Source of the DNA: Asaia bogorensis
Lineage (GTDB): Bacteria; Pseudomonadota; Alphaproteobacteria; Acetobacterales; Acetobacteraceae
NCBI GenBank assembly: GCA_945897825.1
Contig: CAMDGX010000027.1
Location: 1 to 49,520 of the forward strand
Length of the DNA stretch: 49,520 nucleotides
Direction: 5' to 3'
A program made the position numbers and the translations under genes. Positions 1-11,250 of this stretch are shown here, one piece after another (positions within the stretch are counted from its first letter, which is position 1; the number at the start of each line of letters is the position of its first letter). The notes below the pieces were generated by a model. It had not been told where the DNA came from. It saw only the letters and a list, made by a program, of their open reading frames with translations, and did no database searches.

Positions 1-2007
1 CTGCAGGCCTGCGAGGCCGCCGGCAAGGAAGTGCCGCGCTTCTGCTACCACGACCGGCTTTCGGTCGCCGGCAATTGCCGCATGTGCCTGGTCGAGATCG
101 AGAAGGCCCCGCCCAAGCCGTTCGCCTCCTGCGCCTATCCCGTGGCCGACGGCATGGTGGTCCATACCGACACGCCGATGGTGGTGAAGGCGCGCCAGGG
201 GGTGATGGAGTTCCTGCTCATCAACCACCCGCTCGACTGCCCGATCTGCGACCAGGGCGGCGAATGCGACCTGCAGGACCAGGCGGTCGGCTACGGCCGC
301 GACACCTCGCGCTACGACGAGCACAAGCGCGCCGTGAAGGACAAGAACCTCGGCCCGCTGATCAAGACCGCGATGACGCGCTGCATCCACTGCACGCGCT
401 GCATCCGCTTCTCCTCCGAGATCGCCGGCGTGTCCGAACTCGGCGCCACCGCCCGCGGCGAGACGATGGAAGTGGGCACCTATGTCGAGAAAGCGCTCTC
501 AAGCGAACTGTCGGGCAACCTGATCGACATCTGCCCGGTCGGCGCGCTGACCTCCAAGCCGTATGCGTTCATCGCGCGGCCATGGGAGCTGAAGAAGACC
601 GACAGCGTCGATGTGCTGGATGCCGTCGGTGCGGCGATCCGCGTCGATACCCGTGGCACCGAGGTGCTGCGCGTGCTGCCGCGCCTGAACGAGGACGTGA
701 ACGAGGAGTGGCTGGCCGACAAGTCGCGCTTCTCGATCGACGGCCTGCGCCGCCGCCGGCTGGACAGCGCCTGGGTGAAGCGCGACGGAAGGCTGGCCAA
801 GGCCAGCTGGACCGAGGCCTTCGCCGCCATCGCCGAGCGCCTGAAGGGCGTCGCCGGCGAGCGAATCGGCGCCGTCGCCGGTGATCTCGCCGATGCCGAG
901 AGCATGCTGGCGCTGAAGGACCTGATGGCCGGGCTGGGCTCGCCGAACCTGGACTGCCGCCAGGACGGTGCCGCCTTCGACACCGCGCGCCGCGACTTCT
1001 ACACCTTCAACACCTCGATCGCCGGCATCGAGGAGGCGGACGCCGTCCTGCTGGTCGGCACCAACCCGCGCACCGAGGCGCCGCTGGTCAACGCGCGCAT
1101 CCGCAAGCGCTGGCTGGTCGGCGGGCTGACCGTCGGCGCGATCGCACCTGCGGCCGACCTCACCTATCCCGTCGAGACCCTCGGCGACACGCCGGCGACG
1201 CTGTCCGCCCTGCGCGACGGCAGCCACCCCTTCGCGGCCACGCTCAAGGCGGCGAAGAAGCCGATGGTGATCGTGGGCGCCGGCGCGCTCGCCCGGCCCG
1301 ACGGCGCCGCGATCCTGGCGGCCTGCTGGGCGCTCGCCGCCGAGACCAACATGCTCACCGCGGAGTGGCACGGCTTCAACGTGCTGCACACCGCCGCCGC
1401 CCGCGTGGGCGCGCTCGAACTCGGCTTCATGCCCGGCCCGGGCGGCAAGGATCTCGGCGCCATGCTCGGCGGCGGCGTCGACGTGCTGTGGCTCCTCGGC
1501 GCCGATGAGTTCGACACCGCCCGGATCGGCCCGAACACCTTCGTCATCTACCAGGGCCACCACGGCGACCGTGGCGCCGCCCGCGCCGACGTGATCCTGC
1601 CGGGGGCCGCCTACACCGAGAAGAACGGCACCTACGTGAACACCGAGGGCCGGGTGCAGCACGGCCAACTCGCCATCCATCCGCCCGGCGACGCGCGGCC
1701 TGACTGGGCGATCATCCGCGCCTTCAGCGCCGTCATCGGCAAGACCCTCCCCTATGACAGCCTCGAGGCGCTGCGCGCCCGGCTGGAACAGGCCAACTCG
1801 GTGTTTGCCCGCCTCGACATCCTGCCCCGCTTCGGCTGCACGGACCCTGCCGGCCCCGCCGGCGACCCCACGGCGCTCTCCGTCGCGCCGTTCCGCCAGA
1901 ACGTCGCCAACTACTACCAGACCGACCCGATCAGCCGCGCGAGCCCGACCATGGCGGAATGCACCGAAACCTTCGTCTCGCCTCCCCGCGCCGCGGCGGC
2001 GGAGTAG
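1..2007 (+). CDS. nuoG: NADH-quinone oxidoreductase subunit G (5' partial)
   Basis: This is the large Fe-S subunit of the peripheral arm of Complex I, which carries electrons from NADH toward quinone. The frame is open from base 1 and the true start lies upstream; 668 codons are present and roughly 20 N-terminal residues are missing. Counting from the first codon, the 2Fe-2S ligands are Cys15, Cys26, Cys29 and Cys44. The His/Cys cluster motif [16 protein letters not shown] follows, then CIHCTRC and the DICPVGAL motif of the 4Fe-4S region. The remainder is a molybdopterin-oxidoreductase-like domain. It ends 6 nt before nuoH, as expected in a nuo operon. Identification is firm. Confidence 0.97.
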   Translation: MQACEAAGKEVPRFCYHDRLSVAGNCRMCLVEIEKAPPKPFASCAYPVADGMVVHTDTPMVVKARQGVMEFLLINHPLDCPICDQGGECDLQDQAVGYGRDTSRYDEHKRAVKDKNLGPLIKTAMTRCIHCTRCIRFSSEIAGVSELGATARGETMEVGTYVEKALSSELSGNLIDICPVGALTSKPYAFIARPWELKKTDSVDVLDAVGAAIRVDTRGTEVLRVLPRLNEDVNEEWLADKSRFSIDGLRRRRLDSAWVKRDGRLAKASWTEAFAAIAERLKGVAGERIGAVAGDLADAESMLALKDLMAGLGSPNLDCRQDGAAFDTARRDFYTFNTSIAGIEEADAVLLVGTNPRTEAPLVNARIRKRWLVGGLTVGAIAPAADLTYPVETLGDTPATLSALRDGSHPFAATLKAAKKPMVIVGAGALARPDGAAILAACWALAAETNMLTAEWHGFNVLHTAAARVGALELGFMPGPGGKDLGAMLGGGVDVLWLLGADEFDTARIGPNTFVIYQGHHGDRGAARADVILPGAAYTEKNGTYVNTEGRVQHGQLAIHPPGDARPDWAIIRAFSAVIGKTLPYDSLEALRARLEQANSVFARLDILPRFGCTDPAGPAGDPTALSVAPFRQNVANYYQTDPISRASPTMAECTETFVSPPRAAAAE

Positions 2008-2013
2008 GCGGCG

Positions 2014-3033
2014 ATGGTCGAGTTCTTCACGACGAACCCGTTCGGCATCCTGATCCTCACGGTGCTCAAGGCGCTGCTGATCCTGGCCCCGCTCCTGGTG
2101 GCCGTGGCGATGATGACGCTGGCCGAGCGGAAGATCATGGCCGCCATCCAGCTCCGCCGCGGCCCCAACGTGGTCGGCCCGTTCGGCCTGTTCCAGCCCT
2201 TCGCCGACGCCATCAAGATGATCATGAAGGAAACGATCATCCCAACAGGGGCGAACCGCATCCTGTTCCTGATGGCGCCGATGCTCACCTTCGCGCTGGC
2301 CATGATCGCCTGGGCGGTGATCCCGGTGAACGACGGCTGGGCGATCGCCGACATCAACGTGGGCATCCTCTATCTGTTCGCGATCTCCTCGCTCGGCGTC
2401 TACGGCATCATCATCGCCGGCTGGGCGTCGAACTCGAAGTATCCGTTCCTCGGCGCGCTGCGCTCGGCCGCCCAGATGGTGAGCTACGAGGTCTCGATGG
2501 GCTTCGTCATCGTCACCGTGCTGCTCTGCGTCGGCTCGATGAACCTGAATGCCATCGTGATGGCGCAGCAGACCGTCTGGTTCATCATCCCGCTGTTCCC
2601 GATGGCGGTCATCTTCTTCATCTCGACGTTGGCCGAGACCAACCGCTCGCCGTTCGACCTGCCCGAGGGCGAGAGCGAGATCGTCGCCGGCTTCTTCGTC
2701 GAATACAGCTCGATGTCCTTCGCCCTGTTCTTCCTGGGCGAATACGCGAACATGTTCCTGATGGCGGCGATGACCACCATCCTGTTCCTCGGCGGCTGGC
2801 TGCCCCCCTTCGGCATCGAGCCGTTCACCTGGGTGCCGGGGCCGATCTGGTTCATCCTCAAGATCTGCGCCGTGATGTTCGTGTTCGTGTGGGTCCGCGC
2901 CACCTTCCCGCGCTACCGCTACGACCAGCTGATGCGCCTGGGCTGGAAGGTGTTCCTGCCGTTCTCGCTGTTCTACCTGGTCCTGGTCGCCGGCGTGCTG
3001 CTGGCGATGGGCTGGCTGCCCACTTCCGCCTGA
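2014..3033 (+). CDS. nuoH: NADH-quinone oxidoreductase subunit H
   Basis: NuoH is the membrane subunit that forms most of the quinone-binding chamber at the junction of the two arms of Complex I. The protein has 339 residues, the usual family length, and consists of about eight hydrophobic segments. Family signatures visible include [19 protein letters not shown] near the N terminus and [19 protein letters not shown] in the middle, the latter carrying conserved acidic residues of the quinone/proton path. The start is ATG six bases after the nuoG stop. It is followed by nuoI after 14 nt. Confidence 0.97.
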   Translation: MVEFFTTNPFGILILTVLKALLILAPLLVAVAMMTLAERKIMAAIQLRRGPNVVGPFGLFQPFADAIKMIMKETIIPTGANRILFLMAPMLTFALAMIAWAVIPVNDGWAIADINVGILYLFAISSLGVYGIIIAGWASNSKYPFLGALRSAAQMVSYEVSMGFVIVTVLLCVGSMNLNAIVMAQQTVWFIIPLFPMAVIFFISTLAETNRSPFDLPEGESEIVAGFFVEYSSMSFALFFLGEYANMFLMAAMTTILFLGGWLPPFGIEPFTWVPGPIWFILKICAVMFVFVWVRATFPRYRYDQLMRLGWKVFLPFSLFYLVLVAGVLLAMGWLPTSA

Positions 3034-3047
3034 AAGAGGATACCCCG

Positions 3048-3536
3048 ATGGCATTCCTCGACCGCACCGCCCGCAGCTTCCTGCTCTTCGAGCTGGTGAG
3101 CGGCATGGCGCTGACGCTGAAATACTTCTTCAAGAAGAAGGCCACCATCAACTACCCGTTCGAGCGCCAGGCGCTCAGCCCGCGCTTCCGCGGCGAGCAC
3201 GGCCTGCGCCGCTACCCGAACGGCGAGGAGCGCTGCATCGCCTGCAAGCTGTGCGAGGCGGTGTGTCCGGCCCAGGCCATCACCATCGAGGCCGAACCGC
3301 GCGAAGACGGCAGCCGCCGCACCACGCGCTACGACATCGACATGACCAAGTGCATCTACTGCGGCCTGTGCGAGGAAGCCTGCCCGGTGGACGCGATCGT
3401 CGAGGGACCGAACCTGGAGTTCGCCACCGAGACGCGCGAGGAACTGATGTACAACAAGGCTAAGCTGCTCGAGAACGGGGACCGCTGGGAGCCCGCGATG
3501 GCGGCCCGCCTGCAACAGGATGCGCCGTACCGATGA
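3048..3536 (+). CDS. nuoI: NADH-quinone oxidoreductase subunit I
   Basis: NuoI is the 8Fe ferredoxin-like subunit that holds clusters N6a and N6b and passes electrons toward N2. The 162-residue protein contains two classic 4Fe-4S motifs, [12 protein letters not shown] and [12 protein letters not shown], about 40 residues apart. The ATG at 3048 was chosen because AGAGGA (3034-3039) lies at ribosome-binding distance and the product then begins with the normal alphaproteobacterial N terminus; the frame is open further upstream but only as a shadow of nuoH. Its stop overlaps the nuoJ start (ATGA). Confidence 0.97.
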   Translation: MAFLDRTARSFLLFELVSGMALTLKYFFKKKATINYPFERQALSPRFRGEHGLRRYPNGEERCIACKLCEAVCPAQAITIEAEPREDGSRRTTRYDIDMTKCIYCGLCEEACPVDAIVEGPNLEFATETREELMYNKAKLLENGDRWEPAMAARLQQDAPYR

Positions 3537-4246
3537 TCGCGCAGCTCGCCTTCTACCTGTTCGCAGGCATCCTGCTGGTTTCGGCCGGCATGGTGGTTTC
3601 CGCGCGCAACCCAGTGCACTCGGTGCTCTGGCTGGTGCTCGCCTTCTTCAACGCCGCCGCCCTCTTCCTGCTGGCCGGCGCCGAGTTCCTGGCGATGATC
3701 CTGGTCATCGTCTATGTCGGCGCGGTCGCGGTGCTGTTCCTGTTCGTCGTGATGATGCTGGACATCAACTTCGCCCAGCTCCGCGAAGGCTTCCAGCGCT
3801 ATCTCCCCATCGGTGCGACGATCGGGGCCGTGCTGCTGATCGAGTTGGCCCTGGTGCTCGGCGGCTGGAGCCTGGCCCCCCAGGCCGGCGCGCTGCGTGC
3901 CGCCCCCATCGACCCGAACGTGACCAACACGGTCCAGATCGGCCGTATCCTCTACACCGACTACATCCTGCCGTTCCAAGCCTCCGGCCTGGTGCTGCTG
4001 GTGGCGATGATCGGCGCCATCGTGCTGACGCTGCGCGACCGCGGCTTCTCCCGCAACCAAAGCGTCGCCGCCCAGATCGCGCGCACCCCGGCCGACACGC
4101 TGGAACTGGTCGATGTGCCGAGCCGCGTCGGGATCAAGGGCATCGGCTTCCTGCGCCCGAAGCCGAAAGCCCTGCCGCAAGCCGAGCCAGCCCATATCGG
4201 CCACGACACCCACGGCCACGACGACGACAACAAGGGGCACCACTGA
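3533..4246 (+). CDS. nuoJ: NADH-quinone oxidoreductase subunit J with His-rich tail
   Basis: NuoJ is a small membrane subunit of the Complex I proton-pumping arm. The protein has 237 residues and about five hydrophobic segments, with the conserved stretch [20 protein letters not shown] in transmembrane helix 3. It overlaps nuoI by four bases. The C terminus is extended beyond the membrane domain and finishes with a histidine/aspartate-rich run ([17 protein letters not shown]), not part of the conserved core of the family. The tail is expected to be at the membrane surface; its role is unknown. Confidence 0.96.
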   Translation: MIAQLAFYLFAGILLVSAGMVVSARNPVHSVLWLVLAFFNAAALFLLAGAEFLAMILVIVYVGAVAVLFLFVVMMLDINFAQLREGFQRYLPIGATIGAVLLIELALVLGGWSLAPQAGALRAAPIDPNVTNTVQIGRILYTDYILPFQASGLVLLVAMIGAIVLTLRDRGFSRNQSVAAQIARTPADTLELVDVPSRVGIKGIGFLRPKPKALPQAEPAHIGHDTHGHDDDNKGHH

Positions 4247-4247
4247 G

Positions 4248-4562
4248 ATGCTGCTGCCGGTTCCCCTCAGCCACTATCTCGGCGTGTCCGCCATCCTGCT
4301 GGTGATGGGCATCTTCGGGATTTTCCTCAACCGCAAGAACGTCATCATCATCCTGATGTCGGTCGAGCTGATCCTGCTTGCCGTGAACCTGAACCTCGTC
4401 GCCTTCTCCGCCGCCCTCGGCGACCTCGCCGGCCAAGTGCTGGCGATGTTCGTCCTCACGGTCGCGGCCGCAGAGGCGGCGATCGGGCTTGCGATCCTGG
4501 TGATCTACTTCCGCAACCGCGGCTCGATCCAGGTCGAGGACGTGACGCTGATGAAGGGCTGA
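4248..4562 (+). CDS. nuoK: NADH-quinone oxidoreductase subunit K
   Basis: NuoK is a three-helix antiporter-like membrane subunit of Complex I. The product has 104 residues. The two membrane-buried glutamates required for proton pumping are present in [12 protein letters not shown] and [11 protein letters not shown]. The ATG at 4248 follows the nuoJ stop by one base, implying translational coupling. An in-frame opening upstream is only overlap with nuoJ. It is followed by nuoL after 6 nt. Confidence 0.97.
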   Translation: MLLPVPLSHYLGVSAILLVMGIFGIFLNRKNVIIILMSVELILLAVNLNLVAFSAALGDLAGQVLAMFVLTVAAAEAAIGLAILVIYFRNRGSIQVEDVTLMKG

Positions 4563-4568
4563 GCAACG

Positions 4569-6503
4569 ATGCTGTTCGCAACCGCGGTCTTCGCACCGCT
4601 GCTCGGCTCCCTGGTCGCCCTGCTGTTCGGCAAGCAGATCGGCGACCGCGCCGCCCAGGCAGTGACCATCATCTGCATGATCCTGGCGGCCATCTGCGGC
4701 AGCGCCGCCTTCATCGCGCTGGTCTATGGCGGCGGCGCGCCGGGCGTCATCACGCTCGGCACCTGGGTGTCCTCGGGTGACTTCACCGTCTCCTGGGCGC
4801 TGCGCTACGACACGCTGTCGGCCGTCATGGTGGCGATGATCACGCTGATCGCCACGCTCATCCACATCTACTCCGTGGGCTACATGAGCCACGAGCCGCA
4901 CGGCAGCGTCTGGCGCTTCTTCAGCTATCTCAGCCTGTTCACCTTCGCCATGCTCATGCTGGTGACGTCGGACAACCTGCTGCAGCTGTTCTTCGGCTGG
5001 GAAGGCGTGGGCCTCGCGAGCTACCTGCTGATCGGCTACTGGTACCACAAGCCCAGCGCCAACGCGGCCGCGATCAAGGCCTTCGTTGTCAACCGCATCG
5101 GCGATCTCGGCTTCGCGCTCGGCATCGCGCTGATCTTCGTGGTGTTCGGCAGCATCACCTTCGACACCATCTTCGCCGCAATCGGCCAGCACACCAACGA
5201 CAGCTACCGCGTCTTCGGAACCACCTTCCGCGCCTACGAGGTGATCGGCATCCTGCTGTTCATCGGCGCCATGGGCAAATCGGCACAGCTCGGCCTGCAT
5301 GTCTGGCTGCCTGACGCGATGGAGGGCCCGACCCCGGTCTCCGCCCTCATCCACGCCGCCACCATGGTCACCGCCGGCGTGTTCCTGATGGCGCGCATGT
5401 CGCCACTGCTGGAATACGCGCCCTACGCCATGGCCTTCGTCACCCTGGTCGGCGCCAGCACCGCGCTGTTCGCCGCCACCGTCGGCTGCGTGCAGAACGA
5501 CATCAAGCGCATCATCGCCTACTCGACCTGCTCGCAGCTCGGCTACATGTTCATCGCCGCCGGCGTCGGCGCCTACCAGGCCTCGGTGTTCCACCTGCTG
5601 ACCCATGCCTTCTTCAAGGCGCTGCTGTTCCTGGGCGCCGGCAGCGTGATCCACGCCATGTCCGACGAGCAGGACATCCGCAAGATGGGCGGCATCTGGA
5701 AGAAGATCCCGCTCACCTACGCGATGATGTGGATCGGCAGCCTGGCCCTGGCCGGCGTGTTCCCCTTCGCCGGGTTCTACTCGAAGGACGCGGTGCTGGA
5801 GGCGGCCTACGCGTCGCATATCGGCTTCGCGCAGTTCGGCTTCTGGGCCGGCATCTTCGCCGCCTTCCTGACCGCCTTCTATTCCTGGCGCCTCATCATC
5901 CTCACCTTCCACGGCGCGCCGCGGGCGGACAAGCACACCATGGACCATGTCCATGAAAGCCCGCTGGTCATGACCGGCCCGCTGATGATCCTGGCCGCCG
6001 GCGCGGTGCTGACCGGCTTCGTCTTCGCGCCCCAGCTCCTGGGCGACAACTGGCAGGCCTTCTGGGGTGCCGCGATCCACAACGGCCCACACAACCACGT
6101 CATGCACGAGATGCACGAGGTTCCCGGCTGGGTGATCGCGCTGCCCGCCATCGTCGGTCTGTCCGGCATCCTGCTGGCCTATGCGGTCTACATGGGCGCG
6201 CCCTCGCTGCCGGCACAGCTCGCCAGCAGCTTCGGCGGCATTTACCGCTTCCTGCTCAACAAGTGGTATTTCGACGAGCTCTACGACCGCATCTTCGTCC
6301 GCCCAACCATGGCCCTCGCCCGCACCCTCTGGCAGGTCGGCGACGCCACGATCATCGACGGCATCCCCAACGGCGTGGCCTCGCTCACCGCCCAGGGGGC
6401 CGGGCGCGTGGTCAAGGTACAGACCGGATCGATCGCCCACTACGCCTTCGCCATGCTGATCGGCGTCGTCGTGCTCGTCAGCCTCTACCTGATCATCCGG
6501 TGA
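4569..6503 (+). CDS. nuoL: NADH-quinone oxidoreductase subunit L
   Basis: NuoL is the distal antiporter-like proton-pumping subunit, related to MrpA. At 644 residues it is full length, with an N-terminal domain, the proton-conducting core containing [19 protein letters not shown] and the conserved Lys/Glu residues of the family, and a C-terminal part that should include the long lateral helix. It sits between nuoK and nuoM with gaps of 6 and 7 nt, so it is part of one polycistronic message. No anomalies were seen. Confidence 0.97.
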   Translation: MLFATAVFAPLLGSLVALLFGKQIGDRAAQAVTIICMILAAICGSAAFIALVYGGGAPGVITLGTWVSSGDFTVSWALRYDTLSAVMVAMITLIATLIHIYSVGYMSHEPHGSVWRFFSYLSLFTFAMLMLVTSDNLLQLFFGWEGVGLASYLLIGYWYHKPSANAAAIKAFVVNRIGDLGFALGIALIFVVFGSITFDTIFAAIGQHTNDSYRVFGTTFRAYEVIGILLFIGAMGKSAQLGLHVWLPDAMEGPTPVSALIHAATMVTAGVFLMARMSPLLEYAPYAMAFVTLVGASTALFAATVGCVQNDIKRIIAYSTCSQLGYMFIAAGVGAYQASVFHLLTHAFFKALLFLGAGSVIHAMSDEQDIRKMGGIWKKIPLTYAMMWIGSLALAGVFPFAGFYSKDAVLEAAYASHIGFAQFGFWAGIFAAFLTAFYSWRLIILTFHGAPRADKHTMDHVHESPLVMTGPLMILAAGAVLTGFVFAPQLLGDNWQAFWGAAIHNGPHNHVMHEMHEVPGWVIALPAIVGLSGILLAYAVYMGAPSLPAQLASSFGGIYRFLLNKWYFDELYDRIFVRPTMALARTLWQVGDATIIDGIPNGVASLTAQGAGRVVKVQTGSIAHYAFAMLIGVVVLVSLYLIIR

Positions 6504-6510
6504 CGCCGCC

Positions 6511-8040
6511 ATGAACGCCAACGTCGCGGGTTTCCCGCTGCTCTCGCTGCTCACCTTCCTGCCGCTGGTCGGTGGCGCTGTGATCATGGCCATCCGCGGC
6601 TCGGAGGAGGCGGTCGCCTCCAACGCCCGCTGGACCGCGCTCTGGACCAGCCTGATCGTCTTCGTTCTCTCCCTCGTGCTGTGGTTCCGCTTCGACACGT
6701 CCAGCGCCGGCTTCCAGTTCGTCGAGGAAGCCGCCTGGCTGCCGCAATGGGGCATCAGCTACAAGATGGGCGTGGACGGCATTTCCGTGCTGTTCGTCCT
6801 GCTCGCCACCGCGCTGACCCCCATCTGCATCCTCGCCAGCTGGGAAAGCATCGGCACCCGCGTGCGCGAGTTCATGTTCGCCTTCCTGGTGCTCGAAACC
6901 ATGATGGTCGGCATGTTCGCCGCACTCGATTTCGTCGTGTTCTACATGTTCTTCGAGGGCGTGCTGATCCCGATGTACCTCATCATCGGGGTCTGGGGCG
7001 GCCCGCGCCGCGTCTATGCCGCCATCAAGTTCTTTCTCTACACGCTGGCGGGCTCGGTGCTGATGCTGCTCGCCCTGCTGGCCATGTGGTACGCCGCCGG
7101 CTCGACGGACATCGAGGCGCTGATGCGCCACCAGTTCGCCCCCGCCATGCAGACCTGGCTGTTCCTCGCCTTCTTCGCCAGCTTCGCGGTCAAGGTGCCG
7201 ATGTGGCCCGTCCACACCTGGCTGCCCGACGCGCACGTCGAAGCGCCCACCGCCGGCTCCGTCATCCTGGCCGGCGTGTTGCTGAAGATGGGCGCCTACG
7301 GCTTCCTGCGCTTCTCCGTCCCCATGCTGCCCGACGCCACCGCCTATTTCGCGCCGATGGTCTTCGCGCTCTCGGTCGTGGCGGTCATCTACACCTCGTT
7401 GGTGGCGCTGGCGCAGACCGACATGAAGAAGCTGATCGCCTATTCGTCCGTCGCCCACATGGGCGTGGTCACCATCGGCATCTTCACCGTCAACGAGCAG
7501 GGCATCTCCGGCGCCCTGTTCCAGATGCTCGCCCACGGCGTCGTCTCCGGCGCCCTGTTCCTCTGCGTCGGCGTCATCTACGACCGCATCCACTCCCGCG
7601 AGATCGCGCGCTACGGCGGGCTGGCCGACCGCATGCCGAAATACGCGCTCGCCTTCATGCTGTTCTCCATGGCCTCCGTCGGCCTGCCCGGCACCGCGGG
7701 CTTCGTCGGCGAGTTCCTCGTCCTGGTCGGCGCCTTCAAGGTCAGCTTCTGGCTCGCACTTCTGGGCAGCATGGGCATGATCCTCGGTGCCGCCTACATG
7801 CTCTACCTCTACCGCCGCGTGATCTTCGGCCGCATCACCCGCGACGACCTGAAGTCGATCCTCGACCTCTCCCCGCGCGAGATCGCGGTGTTCGCCCCGC
7901 TCGTCGTGCTCACGCTCTGGATGGGCATCTACCCGTCCAGCTTCACCGTGTTCTGGGATGCCTCCGTGCAGGCCATGGTCTCGAAGCACCTCGCGGCCCT
8001 CGAAGCCACCACCAAGCTCGCCGGAGTGCTCGCGCCGTGA
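6511..8040 (+). CDS. nuoM: NADH-quinone oxidoreductase subunit M
   Basis: NuoM is the second antiporter-like proton-pumping subunit of Complex I. The protein has 509 residues and around 14 hydrophobic segments. The family signature [19 protein letters not shown] and the following KMGAYG are present, and the broken-helix lysine region ([16 protein letters not shown]) is intact. Its stop overlaps the GTG start of nuoN (GTGA), so the two are probably translationally coupled. Confidence 0.97.
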   Translation: MNANVAGFPLLSLLTFLPLVGGAVIMAIRGSEEAVASNARWTALWTSLIVFVLSLVLWFRFDTSSAGFQFVEEAAWLPQWGISYKMGVDGISVLFVLLATALTPICILASWESIGTRVREFMFAFLVLETMMVGMFAALDFVVFYMFFEGVLIPMYLIIGVWGGPRRVYAAIKFFLYTLAGSVLMLLALLAMWYAAGSTDIEALMRHQFAPAMQTWLFLAFFASFAVKVPMWPVHTWLPDAHVEAPTAGSVILAGVLLKMGAYGFLRFSVPMLPDATAYFAPMVFALSVVAVIYTSLVALAQTDMKKLIAYSSVAHMGVVTIGIFTVNEQGISGALFQMLAHGVVSGALFLCVGVIYDRIHSREIARYGGLADRMPKYALAFMLFSMASVGLPGTAGFVGEFLVLVGAFKVSFWLALLGSMGMILGAAYMLYLYRRVIFGRITRDDLKSILDLSPREIAVFAPLVVLTLWMGIYPSSFTVFWDASVQAMVSKHLAALEATTKLAGVLAP

Positions 8041-9467
8041 ACTGGCTCCTCGCCCTTCCCGAGATCGTGCTGGCCTGCGCCGGCATGGCCATCCTGATCT
8101 ACGGCGTGTTCGCCCGCCCGGAGCGCAGCTTCCTCACCTGCTCCATGCTGACCATCGGCGCGCTGCTGGTCGCCGGCGTGCTGGTGCTGTCCGGCGTGCC
8201 GGGCACCGGCTACCAGGGCCAGTTCGTGGTCGACGCCTATAGCGGCTTCGCCAAGCTGCTGGTGCTGGTCGCCGTCGCCCTCGGCGTCATCATGTCGCTC
8301 GACTACAACGAGCACGCCAACATGCGCCGCTTCGAGTTCCCCATCCTCATGCTGTTCTCGTCGATCGGCATGATGCTGATGGTCTCGGCCAACAGCCTCA
8401 TGACGCTGTATGTCGGCCTCGAGCTGATGAGCCTGTCGATCTACGTCCTCGCCGCCTTCGCGCGCGACGAACGGCGCTCCGCCGAAGCCGGCCTGAAATA
8501 CTTCGTCCTCGGCGCGCTCGCCTCCGGCCTGCTGCTCTACGGCATCACGCTGGTCTACGGCTTCTCGGGCACCATGTCGTTCGAGGCCCTCGCCCGCCTG
8601 ATGGCAACCCCGAACGCCGCCTCCCCGGGCCTGATCGTCGGCATCGTCTTCATCGTCGCCGGCCTTGCGTTCAAGGTCTCGGCTGTGCCCTTCCACATGT
8701 GGACGCCCGACGTCTACGAGGGCGCCCCCACCCCGGTCACCGCCTTCATGGGCACGGCCCCCAAGGTCGCCGCCATGGTGCTCCTGGTCCGCCTGCTCGC
8801 CGGCCCCTTCCAGCCGTTGCTCGCCCAGTGGCAGCAACTGATCGTGCTGGTCTCGATCGCCTCCATGCTGCTCGGCTCGCTGGCCGCCATCGGCCAGGCC
8901 AACATCAAGCGCCTGATGGCCTACTCCTCGATCGGCCACATGGGCTACGCGCTGATCGGCCTGGCCGCCGGAACCGCCGACGGCGTGCGCGGCGTGCTGA
9001 TCTACATGCTCACCTACGTGTTCATGAACGCCGGCACCTTCGCCTGCATCATCGCCATGCGCCGCCGCGGCCGCAACGTGGAGGGCGTGGGCGACCTCGC
9101 CGGCCTCGGCCGCACCGACCCGGCGATGGCGCTGGCGATCGCCGTGTTCATGTTCTCCATGGCCGGCATCCCGCCCTTCTCCGGCTTCTGGGGCAAGTAC
9201 TTCATCTTCACCGCCGCCGTGCAGCAGGGCATGTGGACGCTCGCCGTCATCGGCGTGCTCACCAGCGTGATTGGCGCCTTCTACTATATCCGCATTATCA
9301 AGGTGATGTACTTCGACGAGCCCGCCGAAGCCTTCGACCCGCGGCCCGTCTCGCTGTCCTTCGTCGCTGCGGCGAGCGGCATCTTCACCACCTTCTTCTT
9401 CCTCTTCCCCGCCCCCGTCGTCGCGGCCGCGCAGGCGGCGGCGCGGGTGCTGTTCCCGAATGGCTGA
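8037..9467 (+). CDS. nuoN: NADH-quinone oxidoreductase subunit N
   Basis: NuoN is the third antiporter-like membrane subunit and the last gene of the nuo operon. The start is GTG at 8037, overlapping the nuoM stop, giving 476 residues beginning [16 protein letters not shown], a normal NuoN N terminus; the upstream open frame is a nuoM shadow. The signature [20 protein letters not shown] and the [19 protein letters not shown] helix are present. It overlaps the next gene, birA, by eight bases, which ties birA to the nuo message. Confidence 0.96.
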   Translation: MNWLLALPEIVLACAGMAILIYGVFARPERSFLTCSMLTIGALLVAGVLVLSGVPGTGYQGQFVVDAYSGFAKLLVLVAVALGVIMSLDYNEHANMRRFEFPILMLFSSIGMMLMVSANSLMTLYVGLELMSLSIYVLAAFARDERRSAEAGLKYFVLGALASGLLLYGITLVYGFSGTMSFEALARLMATPNAASPGLIVGIVFIVAGLAFKVSAVPFHMWTPDVYEGAPTPVTAFMGTAPKVAAMVLLVRLLAGPFQPLLAQWQQLIVLVSIASMLLGSLAAIGQANIKRLMAYSSIGHMGYALIGLAAGTADGVRGVLIYMLTYVFMNAGTFACIIAMRRRGRNVEGVGDLAGLGRTDPAMALAIAVFMFSMAGIPPFSGFWGKYFIFTAAVQQGMWTLAVIGVLTSVIGAFYYIRIIKVMYFDEPAEAFDPRPVSLSFVAAASGIFTTFFFLFPAPVVAAAQAAARVLFPNG

Positions 9468-10212
9468 GCCCGGCCGCCTCGCCTGGCGGCTGGAAATCCA
9501 CGACGAACTGCCCTCCACCTCCAACCTGGTGCGAACCCGGGCGGAGGCGGGCGAGGCGGCCGGCCTCGCCGTCATGGCCCGCCGCCAAACCCAGGGGCGC
9601 GGCAGCCGCGGCCGCGCCTGGTCCACCCCCACCGGCAACCTCGCCATATCCATGCTGCTCCGTCCGCGCCTGCCAATGCGCGAAGCCGCCGCCATGTCGC
9701 TGCTCTCCGGCCTCGCCCTGGCCGAGGCGGTGGCCGAGATCCTCCCCCCCGGCCCCGCGCTCGCGCTCAAATGGCCGAACGACGTGCTGCTGGCCGGCAA
9801 CAAGCTCGCCGGCATCCTGCTTGAAAGCCACGGCGACGGGCAGGGCGGCACAGCCTGGGTCATCCCCGGCATCGGCGTGAACCTCGCCCACGCCCCCATC
9901 CTGCCTGACCGCGTCGCCGCCTGCCTCGCCGACCACATGCCCGCCCCCTCCCCCGAAGCCTTCGCCCCGCGCCTGCTCGACCGCCTGGCCCATTGGTGCG
10001 CGGTGCTGGAGGCGGAAGGCTTCGCCCCGGTGCGCGAGGCCTGGCTCGCCCGCGCCCAGACGCGTGGCAGCCCGATGAGCCTCAAGCTGGGGGCAGATGT
10101 GCTCTCAGGGACCTTTGCCGGGCTCGACGCCGATGGCAGCCTGCTGATGGAAGCCAACGGCGCCGTCCGGAGCTTCACCACCGGCGAAGTGCTGCTGCCC
10201 GAGGCTCGCTGA
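9460..10212 (+). CDS. birA: Biotin--[acetyl-CoA-carboxylase] ligase
   Basis: BirA attaches biotin to carrier proteins such as AccB through biotinyl-AMP. The 250-residue protein has the catalytic ligase domain only, with no N-terminal helix-turn-helix, so it should be an enzyme and not the bifunctional repressor of E. coli. Visible motifs are the biotinyl-AMP loop [10 protein letters not shown] (about residue 45) and [17 protein letters not shown] (about residue 105), followed by a short C-terminal SH3-like domain. Overlap with nuoN suggests co-transcription; nuoN-birA-coaX-rnj is a familiar alphaproteobacterial order. Confidence 0.93.
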   Translation: MAEPGRLAWRLEIHDELPSTSNLVRTRAEAGEAAGLAVMARRQTQGRGSRGRAWSTPTGNLAISMLLRPRLPMREAAAMSLLSGLALAEAVAEILPPGPALALKWPNDVLLAGNKLAGILLESHGDGQGGTAWVIPGIGVNLAHAPILPDRVAACLADHMPAPSPEAFAPRLLDRLAHWCAVLEAEGFAPVREAWLARAQTRGSPMSLKLGADVLSGTFAGLDADGSLLMEANGAVRSFTTGEVLLPEAR

Positions 10213-10247
10213 CCTGCGGGCGGTCAGGAACACGAGGAGCGCGAACC

Positions 10248-11057
10248 ATGCTGCTGGTCGTCGACGCGGGCAACACCAACACCGTCATGGCGGTGCATGA
10301 CGGCCGAAGCTGGGTCGGCCGCTGGCGCATCTCGACCGACGCGCAGCGCACCTCCGACGAATACGCCGTCTGGCTCCTCACCTTGCTGACCCAGGCCGGC
10401 ATAAGCCGCGACCAGATCAACGCCGCCGTCATCGGCACCGTCGTCCCCGCCGCCCTCTACGACCTGCGCCGCCTCTGCCGTGACTGGCTGGAGGTCGAGC
10501 CGCTGGTCGCCAATGCCGGGCTGGACTGGGGCTTCGACATCCGGGTCAACAACCCCGCCGAGGTCGGCGCCGACCGCCTGCTCAACACCCTGGCCGGCCA
10601 CCAGCGCTACGGCGGCCCCGCCGTGGTGATCGATTTCGGCACCGCCACCACCTTCGACGTGATGGACCGCGACGGCGCCTATCTTGGCGGCGTCATCGCC
10701 CCGGGCATAAACCTCTCCATCGAGGCCCTGCACCGCGCCGCCGCCCGCCTGCCGCGCATCGCCATCGGCCGCCCCCAGGCGGTGATCGGCCGCTCCACCG
10801 TGCCCGCCATGCAGTCCGGCATCTACTGGGGCTATGTCGGCATGATCGAGGGGCTGGTGGCCCGCATCCAGGCCGAATACGGCGGCGGCCTCAAGGTCAT
10901 CGCTACCGGCGGCCTCGCCCCGCTGCTCGCCGAGGGCACCACCGTCATCCAGACCATTGACGCAGACCTGACCCTCGAAGGCCTGCGCCTGTTGGCAGCG
11001 CGCAACCCGGCACCCATATTAAGCCGGGAGCGCCTGCGCCTGGCCGAAAGCGACTGA
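10248..11057 (+). CDS. coaX: Type III pantothenate kinase
   Basis: CoaX phosphorylates pantothenate in the first step of coenzyme A synthesis. The ATG at 10248 has AGGAG at 10235-10239 upstream and gives 269 residues. The ASKHA-fold phosphate motif DAGNTNT is at residues 6-12, the catalytic-aspartate motif GADR at 107-110, and [10 protein letters not shown] at 129-138. The open frame before this ATG is antisense or out-of-frame birA sequence. No CoaA-type features are present. The product is cytoplasmic and normally works as a dimer with a monovalent cation. Confidence 0.95.
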   Translation: MLLVVDAGNTNTVMAVHDGRSWVGRWRISTDAQRTSDEYAVWLLTLLTQAGISRDQINAAVIGTVVPAALYDLRRLCRDWLEVEPLVANAGLDWGFDIRVNNPAEVGADRLLNTLAGHQRYGGPAVVIDFGTATTFDVMDRDGAYLGGVIAPGINLSIEALHRAAARLPRIAIGRPQAVIGRSTVPAMQSGIYWGYVGMIEGLVARIQAEYGGGLKVIATGGLAPLLAEGTTVIQTIDADLTLEGLRLLAARNPAPILSRERLRLAESD

Positions 11058-11082
11058 AAGCGTTGCTCCCGCAGCGCGGACG

Positions 11083-11113
11083 TTGACTTTCCCGGCGCGC
11101 CGGCGCCACTACA
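11083..11113 (+). promoter_or_regulatory. Candidate promoter for rnj
   Basis: TTGACT at 11083-11088 is a good -35 match. The -10 is weak: about 17-19 bases downstream the best hexamers are around CACTAC/ACTACA (11107-11113). It would start a leader of about 130 nt that contains the hairpin at 11151-11193. This is a weak call from sequence alone. Confidence 0.3.
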
Positions 11114-11150
11114 CGTGCCGGCCGCGGCGCGTGCCGGACTCCAATTGACC

Positions 11151-11200
11151 CGCCTGTGCCGATCGCCGTGTCCCGTGGCGATCGACGCAGGCGCTTTCGT
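11151..11200 (+). promoter_or_regulatory. Long hairpin in the rnj leader
   Basis: The arms CGCCTGTGCCGATCGCC (11151-11167) and GGCGATCGACGCAGGCG (11177-11193) pair over 17 positions with one mismatch and one G-U, closing a 9-nt loop. The sequence CTTTCGT follows, which is only modestly T-rich, so it could be a coaX terminator, an attenuator or an RNA-binding/processing structure in the 5' leader of rnj. Confidence 0.6.
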
Positions 11201-11250
11201 CCCGGGGCCACGCCCTGCCGGACGCGTAAAGAGCGAGCTGAAGGCGAAGC

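Noticed and set aside
499-3054. Very long minus-strand open frame opposite nuoG/nuoH
   Set aside because: Its translation is low-complexity (Arg, Gly, Asp, His-rich) and it mirrors well-supported genes on the other strand; long antisense frames are expected at this GC content.
4134-6755. Minus-strand open frame of 873 codons opposite nuoK/nuoL
   Set aside because: Same reason: compositionally biased shadow of conserved plus-strand genes, with no recognisable domain.
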